Source: SYIM01 sp039800325
GTDB taxonomy: Bacteria; Pseudomonadota; Gammaproteobacteria; Burkholderiales; Burkholderiaceae_E
DNA: 64,000 nucleotides
Direction of reading: 5' to 3'
Assembly: GCA_039800325.1 (NCBI GenBank)
Contig: JBDLQY010000124.1
Coordinates: 83,243-147,242, forward strand
The number at the start of each line of letters is the position of its first letter. The first letter of the stretch is position 1. The notes below the pieces were generated by a model, which had not been told where the DNA came from, searched no databases, and saw only the letters and a list, made by a program, of their open reading frames with translations. This document shows, one piece after another, positions 16,579-24,226 of the stretch. The position numbers and the translations under genes were made by a program.

Positions 16579-17628
16579 TTACCCGCGAATATTGCGCCAG
16601 CGCTCAGCACCTTCCCACTCTTTTTCGAAGTCGAGTTGGCTCTTGAGGATTTTGGCAAACGCAGCGTCTTTTTGTGCGGTCTTCTGCGCCCACTCTAGGC
16701 CGATTTTACGAGCCTGCCGCTGAACATCCGCGTCGAGCTCAATGATTTCGTTGCCGGCCTTGCGGTAGAAATCAAGCGCTTTCGCGTCCTCAGCGCCAAC
16801 CTTGATCCAGGATTCAAACGTGACCAGACGCGCAACGATCTGTACCAGCTGCTGATCTGCAGGCGGCATCTTGGCCCAGACATCCTTGTTAATGGTGAGC
16901 TCCATGGGGGCCGTGGGCTGATGCACGCCCGGGATGATCACGTACTTGGCAACCTTGTGGAAGCCCGTGGAAATATTTTCCCAGAGGGTGCCCCATTCGG
17001 TGGCGTCGATGGCACCGCGCTCGAGCATGGGATACACGTCGCCGCCCGCGGTGGTGACAGGCGCAGCGCCGAGGTCTTTGGCCATATCGAGCCAGGCGCC
17101 CGCGGTGCGCAGTTTCAAGCCTTTGAGATCAGCTAGCGTCTTGACCGGTTTGCGCGAGTGCAGGAAGGCCTCAGCGGTTCGAATGAAGCAGGGCATGGAT
17201 ATGATGCCCTCTTTTTCTTCGCGATGGGCGCGTTGCATGGCTTCGCCGCCAGCCGCATACAGCCAGTGCAGCATGCGCTCGCTGTCCATAGAACCCGCAT
17301 AGCCCCCAAACAGTACCGTGGCGGCGTCTTTACCCCAGTCCCAGCCCATCCAGCCGTGGCCGCATTCGGCGACCCCGTTCTTGACGGTTTCGGCGACTTT
17401 CAGCGCATTGCCCAGCGCGCCGCCTGGAAAGGTCTGAATTTTGAAGCGTCCGCCCGAGAGCTGCGCCATGCGGTCTGCGAAGGCCTTGGCGCCGATATCC
17501 ATCAGCGGACCACCGGGCCAGCCCGTGGCCATTTTCCAGTTGTAGCTGGGACCCGATTGCGCGTTGGCAATAGCCGGAATAGCCAGGCCGCCAACGGCGC
17601 CGGCTTTGATGAAGTCTCGTTTTTTCAT
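16579..17628 (-). CDS. dctP: TRAP transporter substrate-binding protein, DctP/TakP-like (region A)
   Basis: 349 residues. The N-terminus MKKRDFIKAGAVGGLAIPAIANA looks like a signal peptide with a Tat-like start though only one Arg. The family is the branch with 2-oxoacid binders such as TakP: LKGLKLRTAGAWLDMAKDLGA carries the conserved Arg that grips the carboxylate, and GGDVYPMLERGAIDATEWGT the second ligand region. So the cargo is probably a 2-oxo- or 2-hydroxy-carboxylate. Followed by strong hairpins and then dctQM. The clear ribosome site (AGGAG) suggests high translation. Confidence 0.88.
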   Translation of the reverse strand: MKKRDFIKAGAVGGLAIPAIANAQSGPSYNWKMATGWPGGPLMDIGAKAFADRMAQLSGGRFKIQTFPGGALGNALKVAETVKNGVAECGHGWMGWDWGKDAATVLFGGYAGSMDSERMLHWLYAAGGEAMQRAHREEKEGIISMPCFIRTAEAFLHSRKPVKTLADLKGLKLRTAGAWLDMAKDLGAAPVTTAGGDVYPMLERGAIDATEWGTLWENISTGFHKVAKYVIIPGVHQPTAPMELTINKDVWAKMPPADQQLVQIVARLVTFESWIKVGAEDAKALDFYRKAGNEIIELDADVQRQARKIGLEWAQKTAQKDAAFAKILKSQLDFEKEWEGAERWRNIRG

Positions 17629-17669
17629 GGTGTCTCCTCTGTGTTTTGCGGGGTTATTGTGAATCAGGT

Positions 17670-18482
17670 TCAGGCTGGCTGTTCCTCTACTGGCCCATCG
17701 AGTGTAACCGGGGCATCGACCCGGCGGAAGCGTTCGATCACTGGCACCAGATCGCGCTTGACGTGGTCCTCGTTGTAGCCGTTAAGCAAGGTGCCGACGA
17801 GCCCGCGGTCAAGGTCGCTGGTGCCCATGACCCAGTCGGCGATTGGGAAGGTGAGATTCATGTTGTGACTCATCATGATGCCGTAGTTGTGATGAGCGGT
17901 GTGATGGCGCCGGATGGTGTTGACGAACGGCATGTTGCGCACGAACCAGTTGTCATGCACGTGGCAGCAGTAGTGAAAGGTCTCGTAGATGAGGTACTGT
18001 CCCACGATGGTGATCATGAGGATGTAGCCCGCATTGGCGTTAAGGATCTGCGCCAGTACCCACGCAAATGGCAGGCCCAGACCCATAAAGGTAAACAGAG
18101 CCCGCCATGGGAAAAACACGATACGCCACTCGCGTGTCGAGTCGACTGTCATTTCGTTGTCGGTGAAATACTGATGATGCTGGCGTGTGTGCCGATCGTA
18201 GATGGCGCGCAAAGCCCATACATCAATAAGCCGGTGCATGACGTTCTTGTGAATCCACCACTCGAACAGATTCGAGAAAAAAAACACCGGAACAATCAGA
18301 AGCCATTCCCAGGAAGCTGCCTGCAGACGACTCAGGCAAAATCCAATCACCAGGGCGCCTACGAGATAGATAACGCCTATATGAAGTACGCCGTTATAGG
18401 ACGGGTGGATATTGGAGCGGTATTCCTCGCGAAACCGCACCTGGCGTTCGGAGGGGTTGTGGCGTTCAATGAGCGCTGCCAT
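17670..18482 (-). CDS. Fatty acid hydroxylase / sterol desaturase superfamily membrane enzyme
   Basis: 270 residues from ATG 18482, preceded by AGGAG; a longer frame to 18566 would run into the operator. Four to five membrane spans and the di-iron histidine clusters: HKNVMH, HTRQHHQ, HYCCH and HHTAHH. The superfamily uses a membrane di-iron centre and O2 to hydroxylate or desaturate lipids and hydrophobic compounds. It is the first gene after the GntR regulator and 41 nt before dctP, so a second oxygenase in the region A pathway. Its presence beside a soluble organic-acid transporter is unusual. Confidence 0.82.
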   Translation of the reverse strand: MAALIERHNPSERQVRFREEYRSNIHPSYNGVLHIGVIYLVGALVIGFCLSRLQAASWEWLLIVPVFFFSNLFEWWIHKNVMHRLIDVWALRAIYDRHTRQHHQYFTDNEMTVDSTREWRIVFFPWRALFTFMGLGLPFAWVLAQILNANAGYILMITIVGQYLIYETFHYCCHVHDNWFVRNMPFVNTIRRHHTAHHNYGIMMSHNMNLTFPIADWVMGTSDLDRGLVGTLLNGYNEDHVKRDLVPVIERFRRVDAPVTLDGPVEEQPA

Positions 18483-18553
18483 GGCAAATCTCCTGCGCGA
18501 TTCGGTGTGTTCAGGAACCCGGGCGAACTCATCAGCAGTACCCGGGTATGCTG

Positions 18554-18572
18554 ATATGTTAGACATATGTCT
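18554..18572 (-). promoter_or_regulatory. Predicted GntR operator and promoter of the region A operon
   Basis: ATATGT-TAG-ACATAT (18554-18568) is a perfect dyad with core TGTNNNACA, the form bound by FadR/FCD-type GntR proteins. It overlaps a second perfect 12-bp palindrome, AGACATATGTCT (18561-18572). On the minus strand, TCGACA (18585-18580) and TCTAAC (18563-18558) are 16 bp apart and could be -35 and -10, so the dyad would cover the -10. The FCD regulator gene is directly upstream, supporting repression of the hydroxylase-TRAP operon. Confidence 0.6.
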
Positions 18573-18605
18573 GGACGTTTGTCGAGTGCATCAGGACATT
18601 AGGAT

Positions 18606-19265
18606 TCAAAAATCGAGGTCAACCGTGCTGCGCGTGAAGGCCTCTACGTTATCCAGTAGCGCGTCGGCGGCGCGGCCAGCGGCACTTTCGTCGCCCAGGG
18701 CGATTGCATGCGCGATATCCGCGTGCAGTTCGGCCGTCTCGGCCAGATCGGCGGCTTGCCGATAGTGCACATACCAGAAGCGCCTGGATAATGAATGCAG
18801 CGGCATCATGGCCATCTCAGCGAATTCATTTCGAGCCGCCTTCAGGCAGAGCTCATTGAACTCTCGGTCGACGCGCAGAAAGGTCACGTCGTCCCCCTTG
18901 CGACCCGCAGTGCGAAATTGCTCGGCCATCTGCGCGAACTGCGTGCGCTCAACTACCTGGGAGCGGCGTGCGGCCGCGCGCGCACTCAGCCGGTCGATTT
19001 CGCGGCGCACCTCAAGCAGGCGTAATTGGGAAACGACATCGATGCCTGAAACGATGACCCCACGTCGCGGCAGAATTTGCACCAAACGGTCGCGGGCAAG
19101 CCGATGCAGGGCTTCCCGGATGGGCGTGCGCCCGATGCCCAGTTGCGCTGAAAGCATAGCCTCAGAAACTGCGCTGCCCGGGGGCAACTGCAGCCGCACG
19201 ATCATCTCTTCAAGCAGTGTGTACGCCTGATCGGTCAGTGAAGCAGGCGTGGCCTGTACCGTCAG
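18606..19265 (-). CDS. GntR-family regulator with FCD ligand domain
   Basis: About 219 residues if started at CTG 19265, normal for FCD regulators. Winged helix: SLTDQAYTLLEEMIVRLQLPPG, SEAMLSAQLGIGRTPIREALHRLARDRLV (recognition helix), PRRGVIVSGI; the C-terminal all-helical FCD domain has RREIDRLSARAAARR, a DREFNELCLKAARN region and ELHADIAHAIALGDE. Start problem: the open frame reaches 19337, with no ATG, GTG or TTG before ATG 19205, and that ATG would remove the first helix. CTG at 19265 overlaps the panB stop as CTGA, like the usual ATGA coupling. ATT at 19298 is another option. Likely controls the operon through the dyad at 18554-18568. Confidence 0.85.
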   Translation of the reverse strand: MTVQATPASLTDQAYTLLEEMIVRLQLPPGSAVSEAMLSAQLGIGRTPIREALHRLARDRLVQILPRRGVIVSGIDVVSQLRLLEVRREIDRLSARAAARRSQVVERTQFAQMAEQFRTAGRKGDDVTFLRVDREFNELCLKAARNEFAEMAMMPLHSLSRRFWYVHYRQAADLAETAELHADIAHAIALGDESAAGRAADALLDNVEAFTRSTVDLDF

Positions 19266-20140
19266 AGCTGGCGACGTTTTTGCACCCGGTCGAGAAATTT
19301 CTCGTACTCCTTCTGATCGACGCCGTAGCTGTGATCGTCATCGGGGAAGGTTCCCCCTTTCACATCGGCCACATACGCCTTTAGGCCCGCCACTGCCACC
19401 TCGGTTAAATTGGCATAGCGCTTAGTGAATTTCGGTTTGAAGTCGGTGAACACACCGAGCAGGTCGTAAGACAACAGGATTTGCCCGTCGGTACCAGCCC
19501 CTGCACCGATGCCTATGGTGGGGATTTCAAGCTGCTCGGAGATGACGCGGGCAATGGGACCAGGAACCGCCTCAAACTCAAGCATGAAGCAGCCCGCATC
19601 CTGAATGGCCAGGGCGTCTTCGAGAATTTTCATGGCTGCGTCAGCGGTCTTCCCCTGGATCTTGAAGCCGCCGAACATGGCGATGGTATGCGGGGTCAGA
19701 CCAATATGGGAAGCCGTCGGAATGCCCGCATCCACCAGGGCTTTCAGAATATGGGCCTGCGATTTGCCACCCTGCGGTTTAACGGCGTCACAGGCCGCCT
19801 CCTGCATGAAGCGGGTGGCGTTGACCAGCGCGCGATCAATGGTGTTGTAGCTTTGGTAGGGCATACAGCCCAAAACAAAGGTGCTGGGCGCGCCTCGGCG
19901 CACGGCCTGAGCATGCATCACCATCATGTCCATGGTGGCCGGCACCGTGCTGGGGTGTCCGTGTGCCACCATGGCTAGGCTATCGCCCACCACGGCAACA
20001 TCTACTCCGGCGGCTTCTGCCCATTTGGCCGAGGTGTAGTCGGGCACCGAGGTGTAAACCATTTTTTCGCCGGTTTTCTTGGAGTCCCGGATTTCAGTGA
20101 TGGTTCGCTTCTTACGCTCGGCAGGCTTGCTGTCAGCCAT
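19262..20140 (-). CDS. panB: PanB-like ketopantoate hydroxymethyltransferase paralogue
   Basis: 292 residues, about 25 longer than E. coli PanB. The barrel is clearly PanB: DYTSAKWAEAAGVDVAVVGDSLAMV, GHPSTVPATMD, GGFKIQGKT, EFEAVPGPIARVISEQLEIPTIGIGAG, HSYG at the end. PanB joins 5,10-methylene-THF to 2-oxoisovalerate. Compared with E. coli, Mg ligand Asp45 is kept (Asp53), Lys112 is kept (Lys121) and catalytic Glu181 is kept (Glu190), but ligand Asp84 is Cys92 (LGCMPYQSY) and ligand Glu114 is Gln123 (VKPQGGKS). No panC is nearby. It heads the region A operon and overlaps the GntR gene, so it may act on a pathway acid rather than in pantothenate synthesis; inference. Confidence 0.85.
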   Translation of the reverse strand: MADSKPAERKKRTITEIRDSKKTGEKMVYTSVPDYTSAKWAEAAGVDVAVVGDSLAMVAHGHPSTVPATMDMMVMHAQAVRRGAPSTFVLGCMPYQSYNTIDRALVNATRFMQEAACDAVKPQGGKSQAHILKALVDAGIPTASHIGLTPHTIAMFGGFKIQGKTADAAMKILEDALAIQDAGCFMLEFEAVPGPIARVISEQLEIPTIGIGAGAGTDGQILLSYDLLGVFTDFKPKFTKRYANLTEVAVAGLKAYVADVKGGTFPDDDHSYGVDQKEYEKFLDRVQKRRQL

Positions 20141-20211
20141 GAAAATCTCTCCGCAGTGTCAGGGTGTGGGGTAATGAAGCAAAGAGCGACGGGGCAGGTC
20201 AGCCCCCGCGG

Positions 20212-21228
20212 CTATTTGGGAATGATCAGCACCATCGAAGGAAAGATCAGGTCTGGATTACTGATCAGGTGCGAATTCGCTTTCAGGATGCCAGGCCAGC
20301 GGCCTGCGTTGCGGTAAAAGTACAGCGCGATCGACGACAGTGAATCGCCGTCATTGACGGTATAGATGCCGCGCGCACCCGTCAGGCGCGCGACTTTGGC
20401 TTGTGCTTCATTGAGAGCCGCGCTGATGGCAGCCAGTTCGGCGCGCTGTGCGTCCGTCAGTGTTTTGAGACCTGCCTGGTCTGCTATGGCCCGGGCGAGC
20501 CGGTCGGTAAGCGCGCTGGCGTTGCGTTGAGCCTGCGCCAGATCCGTTGAACTCGTCGACAGCTGGGTTTCGAGCTCGGCGAATTTAGCCCGCGATTCAG
20601 CAAGCTCGGACTCAGCGCGTTCGGCAGTGACACGCAATTGGGCGAACTCCTGCCGCAGCTGCGTCAGTTCTCGTTCAAGGCCCCCATTGACCGCCTGAAG
20701 CTGCTGTTGCTCACGCGACTGCTGTTCGGCGCGTTTTTCAAGCTCTACCCGTGCACTTCGCTCGGTCTGCGCGCTTTGTGCAGCCTGACGCACCTGTTCG
20801 AGCTGTGCACGCAGATCCGTTAGTTCGCGTACGCTGGTTGCATGCTGCTGTTGCAATGCGGTCTTAGCCTGCTCAAGCGTATCGGCCTGCGCCTTAGCCT
20901 GGGAGGCGGTCTGTTCGGCTACACTCAGTCGGCCCTGCAGGTCGGCAAGACTGCGTTCAGCGGCATTGGCTTTGGTTTGACTGTCGGAGCTGGCTGAGCG
21001 GGCCTCGGCCAGTGCCTTGTTGGCGCCATCGAGATCGGCCTTGAGTTGCGCGGCTTTATCAGACTCCGACTTGAGACGCTGGGTAAGGTCAGCCACCTGC
21101 GCTTCAAGCTCACGCTTTGCCTGACCGCACCCTGCCATTAAGGTCAACATACAAGCCGCGGCAAGCCATAAACAAGCCGTTCGTGCATGAGCACGAAAAC
21201 CACGAGACTGAAGAAAGACTGGGTTCAT
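20212..21228 (-). CDS. LysM-domain lipoprotein with long coiled coil
   Basis: 338 residues. Lipoprotein signal with lipobox LMAGC (Cys at about 34), so it is probably lipid-anchored in the envelope. Residues about 38-280 form a heptad-rich coiled coil (Ala/Gln/Glu/Leu rich). The C-terminus is one LysM domain (YTVNDGDSLSSIALYFYRN ... PDLIFPSMVLIIPK), which binds peptidoglycan. A spacer or scaffold between outer membrane and wall is plausible. It lies 73 nt after the ABC ATPase gene in the same direction. No enzymatic domain is seen. Confidence 0.85.
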   Translation of the reverse strand: MNPVFLQSRGFRAHARTACLWLAAACMLTLMAGCGQAKRELEAQVADLTQRLKSESDKAAQLKADLDGANKALAEARSASSDSQTKANAAERSLADLQGRLSVAEQTASQAKAQADTLEQAKTALQQQHATSVRELTDLRAQLEQVRQAAQSAQTERSARVELEKRAEQQSREQQQLQAVNGGLERELTQLRQEFAQLRVTAERAESELAESRAKFAELETQLSTSSTDLAQAQRNASALTDRLARAIADQAGLKTLTDAQRAELAAISAALNEAQAKVARLTGARGIYTVNDGDSLSSIALYFYRNAGRWPGILKANSHLISNPDLIFPSMVLIIPK

Positions 21229-21300
21229 CTGAGTCGGCTCCTCGTAGACTAAAACGCAGTCTGTCAGATTAAAGGCCCTGCCGACAAGCCTGCCCCGGGT

Positions 21301-22419
21301 TTAGCGCGCGTCCGATGCGTGATCAGCGAGTGCACGCAGATCGGCCGGATAGATGCCAGCCGACACCCGTGCGCCGATGTCGAATTCTGGTACTCCTCCC
21401 CGATGCGGCCGGTCGGCTAGCAGTTCAATGCCCTGCACCGACAGGCGGTAACGGACGAATTCGCCCATGAATTCGCGCTCGAGCACTTGCGCGGGCCGCC
21501 ATAGCCGACCGTCTTCGGCGCCTGGATTGACCGCCAGCTCGATGCGATGCGGGCGCACCGCCAACAGGGTTGCCTGCGGGTCTGCCGCCTGCCCAGCCGG
21601 GGCTGCAATACGTCCGAACACGCACTGCATGGTGCCCGCACTGGTCGGTGCATGCAGCAGATTGATAGTACCCACAAACTCGGCCACAAAGCGATTGGCA
21701 GGATGGTCGTACAGATCGACCGGAGATCCCACCTGTTGAACCACGCCTTCGTTCATGACCGCGATTCGATCCGCGGTTGTCATGGCTTCTTCCTGATCGT
21801 GAGTGACGAAGATGGTGGTAATGCCCAGTTGACGCTGCATCGCGAGCAATTCCCGCCGCATATGCACCCGCAGTTTGGCGTCCAGGTTGGAAAGGGGCTC
21901 GTCAAGCAGCAACACCCTGGGCTGTATGGCTAAGGTGCGTGCCAGGGCGACGCGCTGCTGCTGGCCTCCCGATAGTTCACCCGGTTTGCGGTTGGCCAGG
22001 TGTTGCAGCCCCACCTGGTCTAGCGCCTGTCTTACCCGCTCGCGCACCTGCTCACGGGGTAGTCTTCGCTCTTCGAGCCCAAAGGCGATATTGCCGGCCA
22101 CGGTCATGTGCGGCCATAGTGCGTAACTCTGAAACACCATGCCGACGTCGCGCTTCCAGGGCGGAAGCTGCTCGACAGGTCGGCCATCAACCCGAACACT
22201 GCCCACTTGGGCCTCACTGAAACCCGCGATCACTCTCAGTAGCGTCGACTTGCCGCACCCTGACGGCCCCAGCAACGCGAAGAATTCACCAGCCGCGATG
22301 GACAGGCTTACCTGGCGTAAAACCGGCGTACTGCCAAACGAGAGCGTGATCTGGTCGAGATCGACGGCGACTGGGTGATTGCTGGACGGTTGCGAAGAAG
22401 ACTGCTCAGTAGCGTTCAT
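21301..22419 (-). CDS. ABC transporter ATP-binding protein, FbpC/PotA type
   Basis: 372 residues. Walker A GPSGCGKSTLLR, Q-loop VFQSYALWPHMT, signature LSGGQQQRVALARTL, Walker B VLLLDEPLSNLDAK, H-loop FVTHDQEEAMT; a C-terminal TOBE-like domain follows from about 240. Powers import through the two-domain permease upstream. A ribosome site AAGGAA precedes ATG 22419, 38 nt after the permease stop. With the SBP and permease this is a complete binding-protein-dependent importer of the Fe3+/2-aminoethylphosphonate/thiamine family; cargo not determinable from sequence. Confidence 0.92.
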   Translation of the reverse strand: MNATEQSSSQPSSNHPVAVDLDQITLSFGSTPVLRQVSLSIAAGEFFALLGPSGCGKSTLLRVIAGFSEAQVGSVRVDGRPVEQLPPWKRDVGMVFQSYALWPHMTVAGNIAFGLEERRLPREQVRERVRQALDQVGLQHLANRKPGELSGGQQQRVALARTLAIQPRVLLLDEPLSNLDAKLRVHMRRELLAMQRQLGITTIFVTHDQEEAMTTADRIAVMNEGVVQQVGSPVDLYDHPANRFVAEFVGTINLLHAPTSAGTMQCVFGRIAAPAGQAADPQATLLAVRPHRIELAVNPGAEDGRLWRPAQVLEREFMGEFVRYRLSVQGIELLADRPHRGGVPEFDIGARVSAGIYPADLRALADHASDAR

Positions 22420-22457
22420 CGGGCTATTTCCTTCAGGCGGATACGGGCCCGCGCTGC

Positions 22458-24149
22458 TCAGGCTTGTACACGCGGCCGGTTTCTTGAAGCGATCAGCCAG
22501 TGCGACAACCAGGTCCCCAGTCCAACCATAATGACCGCGATGACGCCCAGTGCCGCACCCGGACCACGACCGGCAATCGATTGCATATAGAGATAAATGC
22601 CATAAGACATCGGCGCCATGCTTTCGCGTGATGTGAGCAGTATCGTCTCAGAGATTTCGACCGCAGCCGTGATAAAGCTGGTGAGAAAGCCGGCCATAAT
22701 GCCACCGGCCATCAGGGGGACAACGATGCGCATAACGGTGCGTCGACGCGACGCGCCGAGGCTTTCGGCCGCTTCCTCCATGGACAGATGCACCTGCTGC
22801 AGCGCAGCCGTGCATGATCGCAGCGCGTAGGGAAGCCTGCGAACCGCGTAGGCCAGAATGAAAATCAGCCCGGATGCCAGCAGCGGCGTGTCGGTGAACG
22901 GAATATTCCAGTCGCGAAACGTGCGCAGATAGCCGATACCCAATACGACGCCTGGCATGGCGAGGGCGACGCTGGCCATGTGGTCAAGCCACTGGCGGCC
23001 TGGCACGGTGGTGCGCAGAAGCAGGTAGGCGATTGCGGTACCGATTAACACATCGATGAGGGCGGCTGCTCCGCAGTAAACGAGGGTATTGATGATCATG
23101 CGCGAGGAATCGCGCAGCACGATCGTGTAGTTGTCCAGCGTCCAGGCTTCAGGCAGTACGCTGAAGCTCCAGACTTTAGCGAAGGACAGCAGCAGCACAC
23201 CCAGATGCGGTGACAGCACGACGAGCAGCATCAGGATGATCCAGATCCATGCCAGGCCGTTTTGCAGGCGGGTAAGGCTTCGCTGCCGGCTTGATCGGCC
23301 CCCTCGCTGCAGCGTGGAAAAATCGCGGCCGCGCAGGAACCACATCGACCCTGCCATGGCTGCTACTGAGAACAGCACCAGAATCACGCAAATAACATAG
23401 CCCACCGGATCTTCTAGGCCCACCGACGTGACACGCAGGTAGGCCTGCGGCGCGAGCATATTGGTGACATTGAGTACCAGTGGCGTGCCCAGATCATCGA
23501 ACACCTTAATGAAGACCAGCGATGCGCCGGCCATATAGCCCGGCAGCGCCAGCGGAAAGACAATTCGTCTGAACAGCCGCCAGCCGTGGGCGCCCAGGTT
23601 CTGGGCCGACTCTTCCATGGCGGAATCGATATTAGCCAAGGCCACCGAGACATTCAGAAGAATGAATGGAAAGTAGTGCAGGGTTTCAACGAAGATCACC
23701 CCGTTGAGTCCCTGCATGATGGGCAGGGTTACGCCGAACCACTCGTTCAACAGCAGATTGACTGATCCCGAACGACCGAAGAGCAGCTGTAAGGCGGATG
23801 CCCCCACAAATGCCGGCATGATCAGGGGCAGTACGCCCAGGGTTTGCACCAGCAGTGCGCCTCTGAACGTAAAGCGCGTGGTGAAGTAGGCAATGGGCAC
23901 TGCGATGAGGGTGGAAAACACCACGGTCATCGTGGCGACATAAAGGCTGTTGGCAAAGGCCTCGCGCATTAGCGAAAGCCCCAGAAAACCGCGCAGATGA
24001 GCCAGGGTGAATGCGCCCTGCGGATCCGTGAAGGCCGCCTTCACCACCGTCAGGACCGGAATGATCAGAAAGACGATCAGAAAGGCAGCGATCGCCAGCG
24101 CGACCAGGTTAACGCCCCAGCCATGACGAGATCGGACGAGTGCGGTCAT
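22458..24149 (-). CDS. ABC transporter permease, FbpB-type two-domain
   Basis: 563 residues with about 12 membrane segments in two repeated BPD_transp_1 domains, as in FbpB/SfuB. EAA-type cytoplasmic loops are seen twice: MEESAQNLGAHGWRLFRRIVFPLALPG (first half) and MEEAAESLGASRRRTVMRIVVPLMAGG (second half), the contact sites for the ATPase. A single gene thus replaces two permease subunits. It lies 77 nt after the binding-protein gene and 38 nt before the ATPase gene. Confidence 0.93.
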   Translation of the reverse strand: MTALVRSRHGWGVNLVALAIAAFLIVFLIIPVLTVVKAAFTDPQGAFTLAHLRGFLGLSLMREAFANSLYVATMTVVFSTLIAVPIAYFTTRFTFRGALLVQTLGVLPLIMPAFVGASALQLLFGRSGSVNLLLNEWFGVTLPIMQGLNGVIFVETLHYFPFILLNVSVALANIDSAMEESAQNLGAHGWRLFRRIVFPLALPGYMAGASLVFIKVFDDLGTPLVLNVTNMLAPQAYLRVTSVGLEDPVGYVICVILVLFSVAAMAGSMWFLRGRDFSTLQRGGRSSRQRSLTRLQNGLAWIWIILMLLVVLSPHLGVLLLSFAKVWSFSVLPEAWTLDNYTIVLRDSSRMIINTLVYCGAAALIDVLIGTAIAYLLLRTTVPGRQWLDHMASVALAMPGVVLGIGYLRTFRDWNIPFTDTPLLASGLIFILAYAVRRLPYALRSCTAALQQVHLSMEEAAESLGASRRRTVMRIVVPLMAGGIMAGFLTSFITAAVEISETILLTSRESMAPMSYGIYLYMQSIAGRGPGAALGVIAVIMVGLGTWLSHWLIASRNRPRVQA

Positions 24150-24226
24150 GGCCTGGAGCGTGGGCGCTTAGAAAGAACGCGTAGGGCGTTGAGCTTGGCC
24201 CATAGAGGTCAGTGGCCAGTTATCGA

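Noticed and set aside
17646..18554. 302-residue plus-strand frame
   Set aside because: Antisense to the histidine-box hydroxylase, whose motifs are intact.
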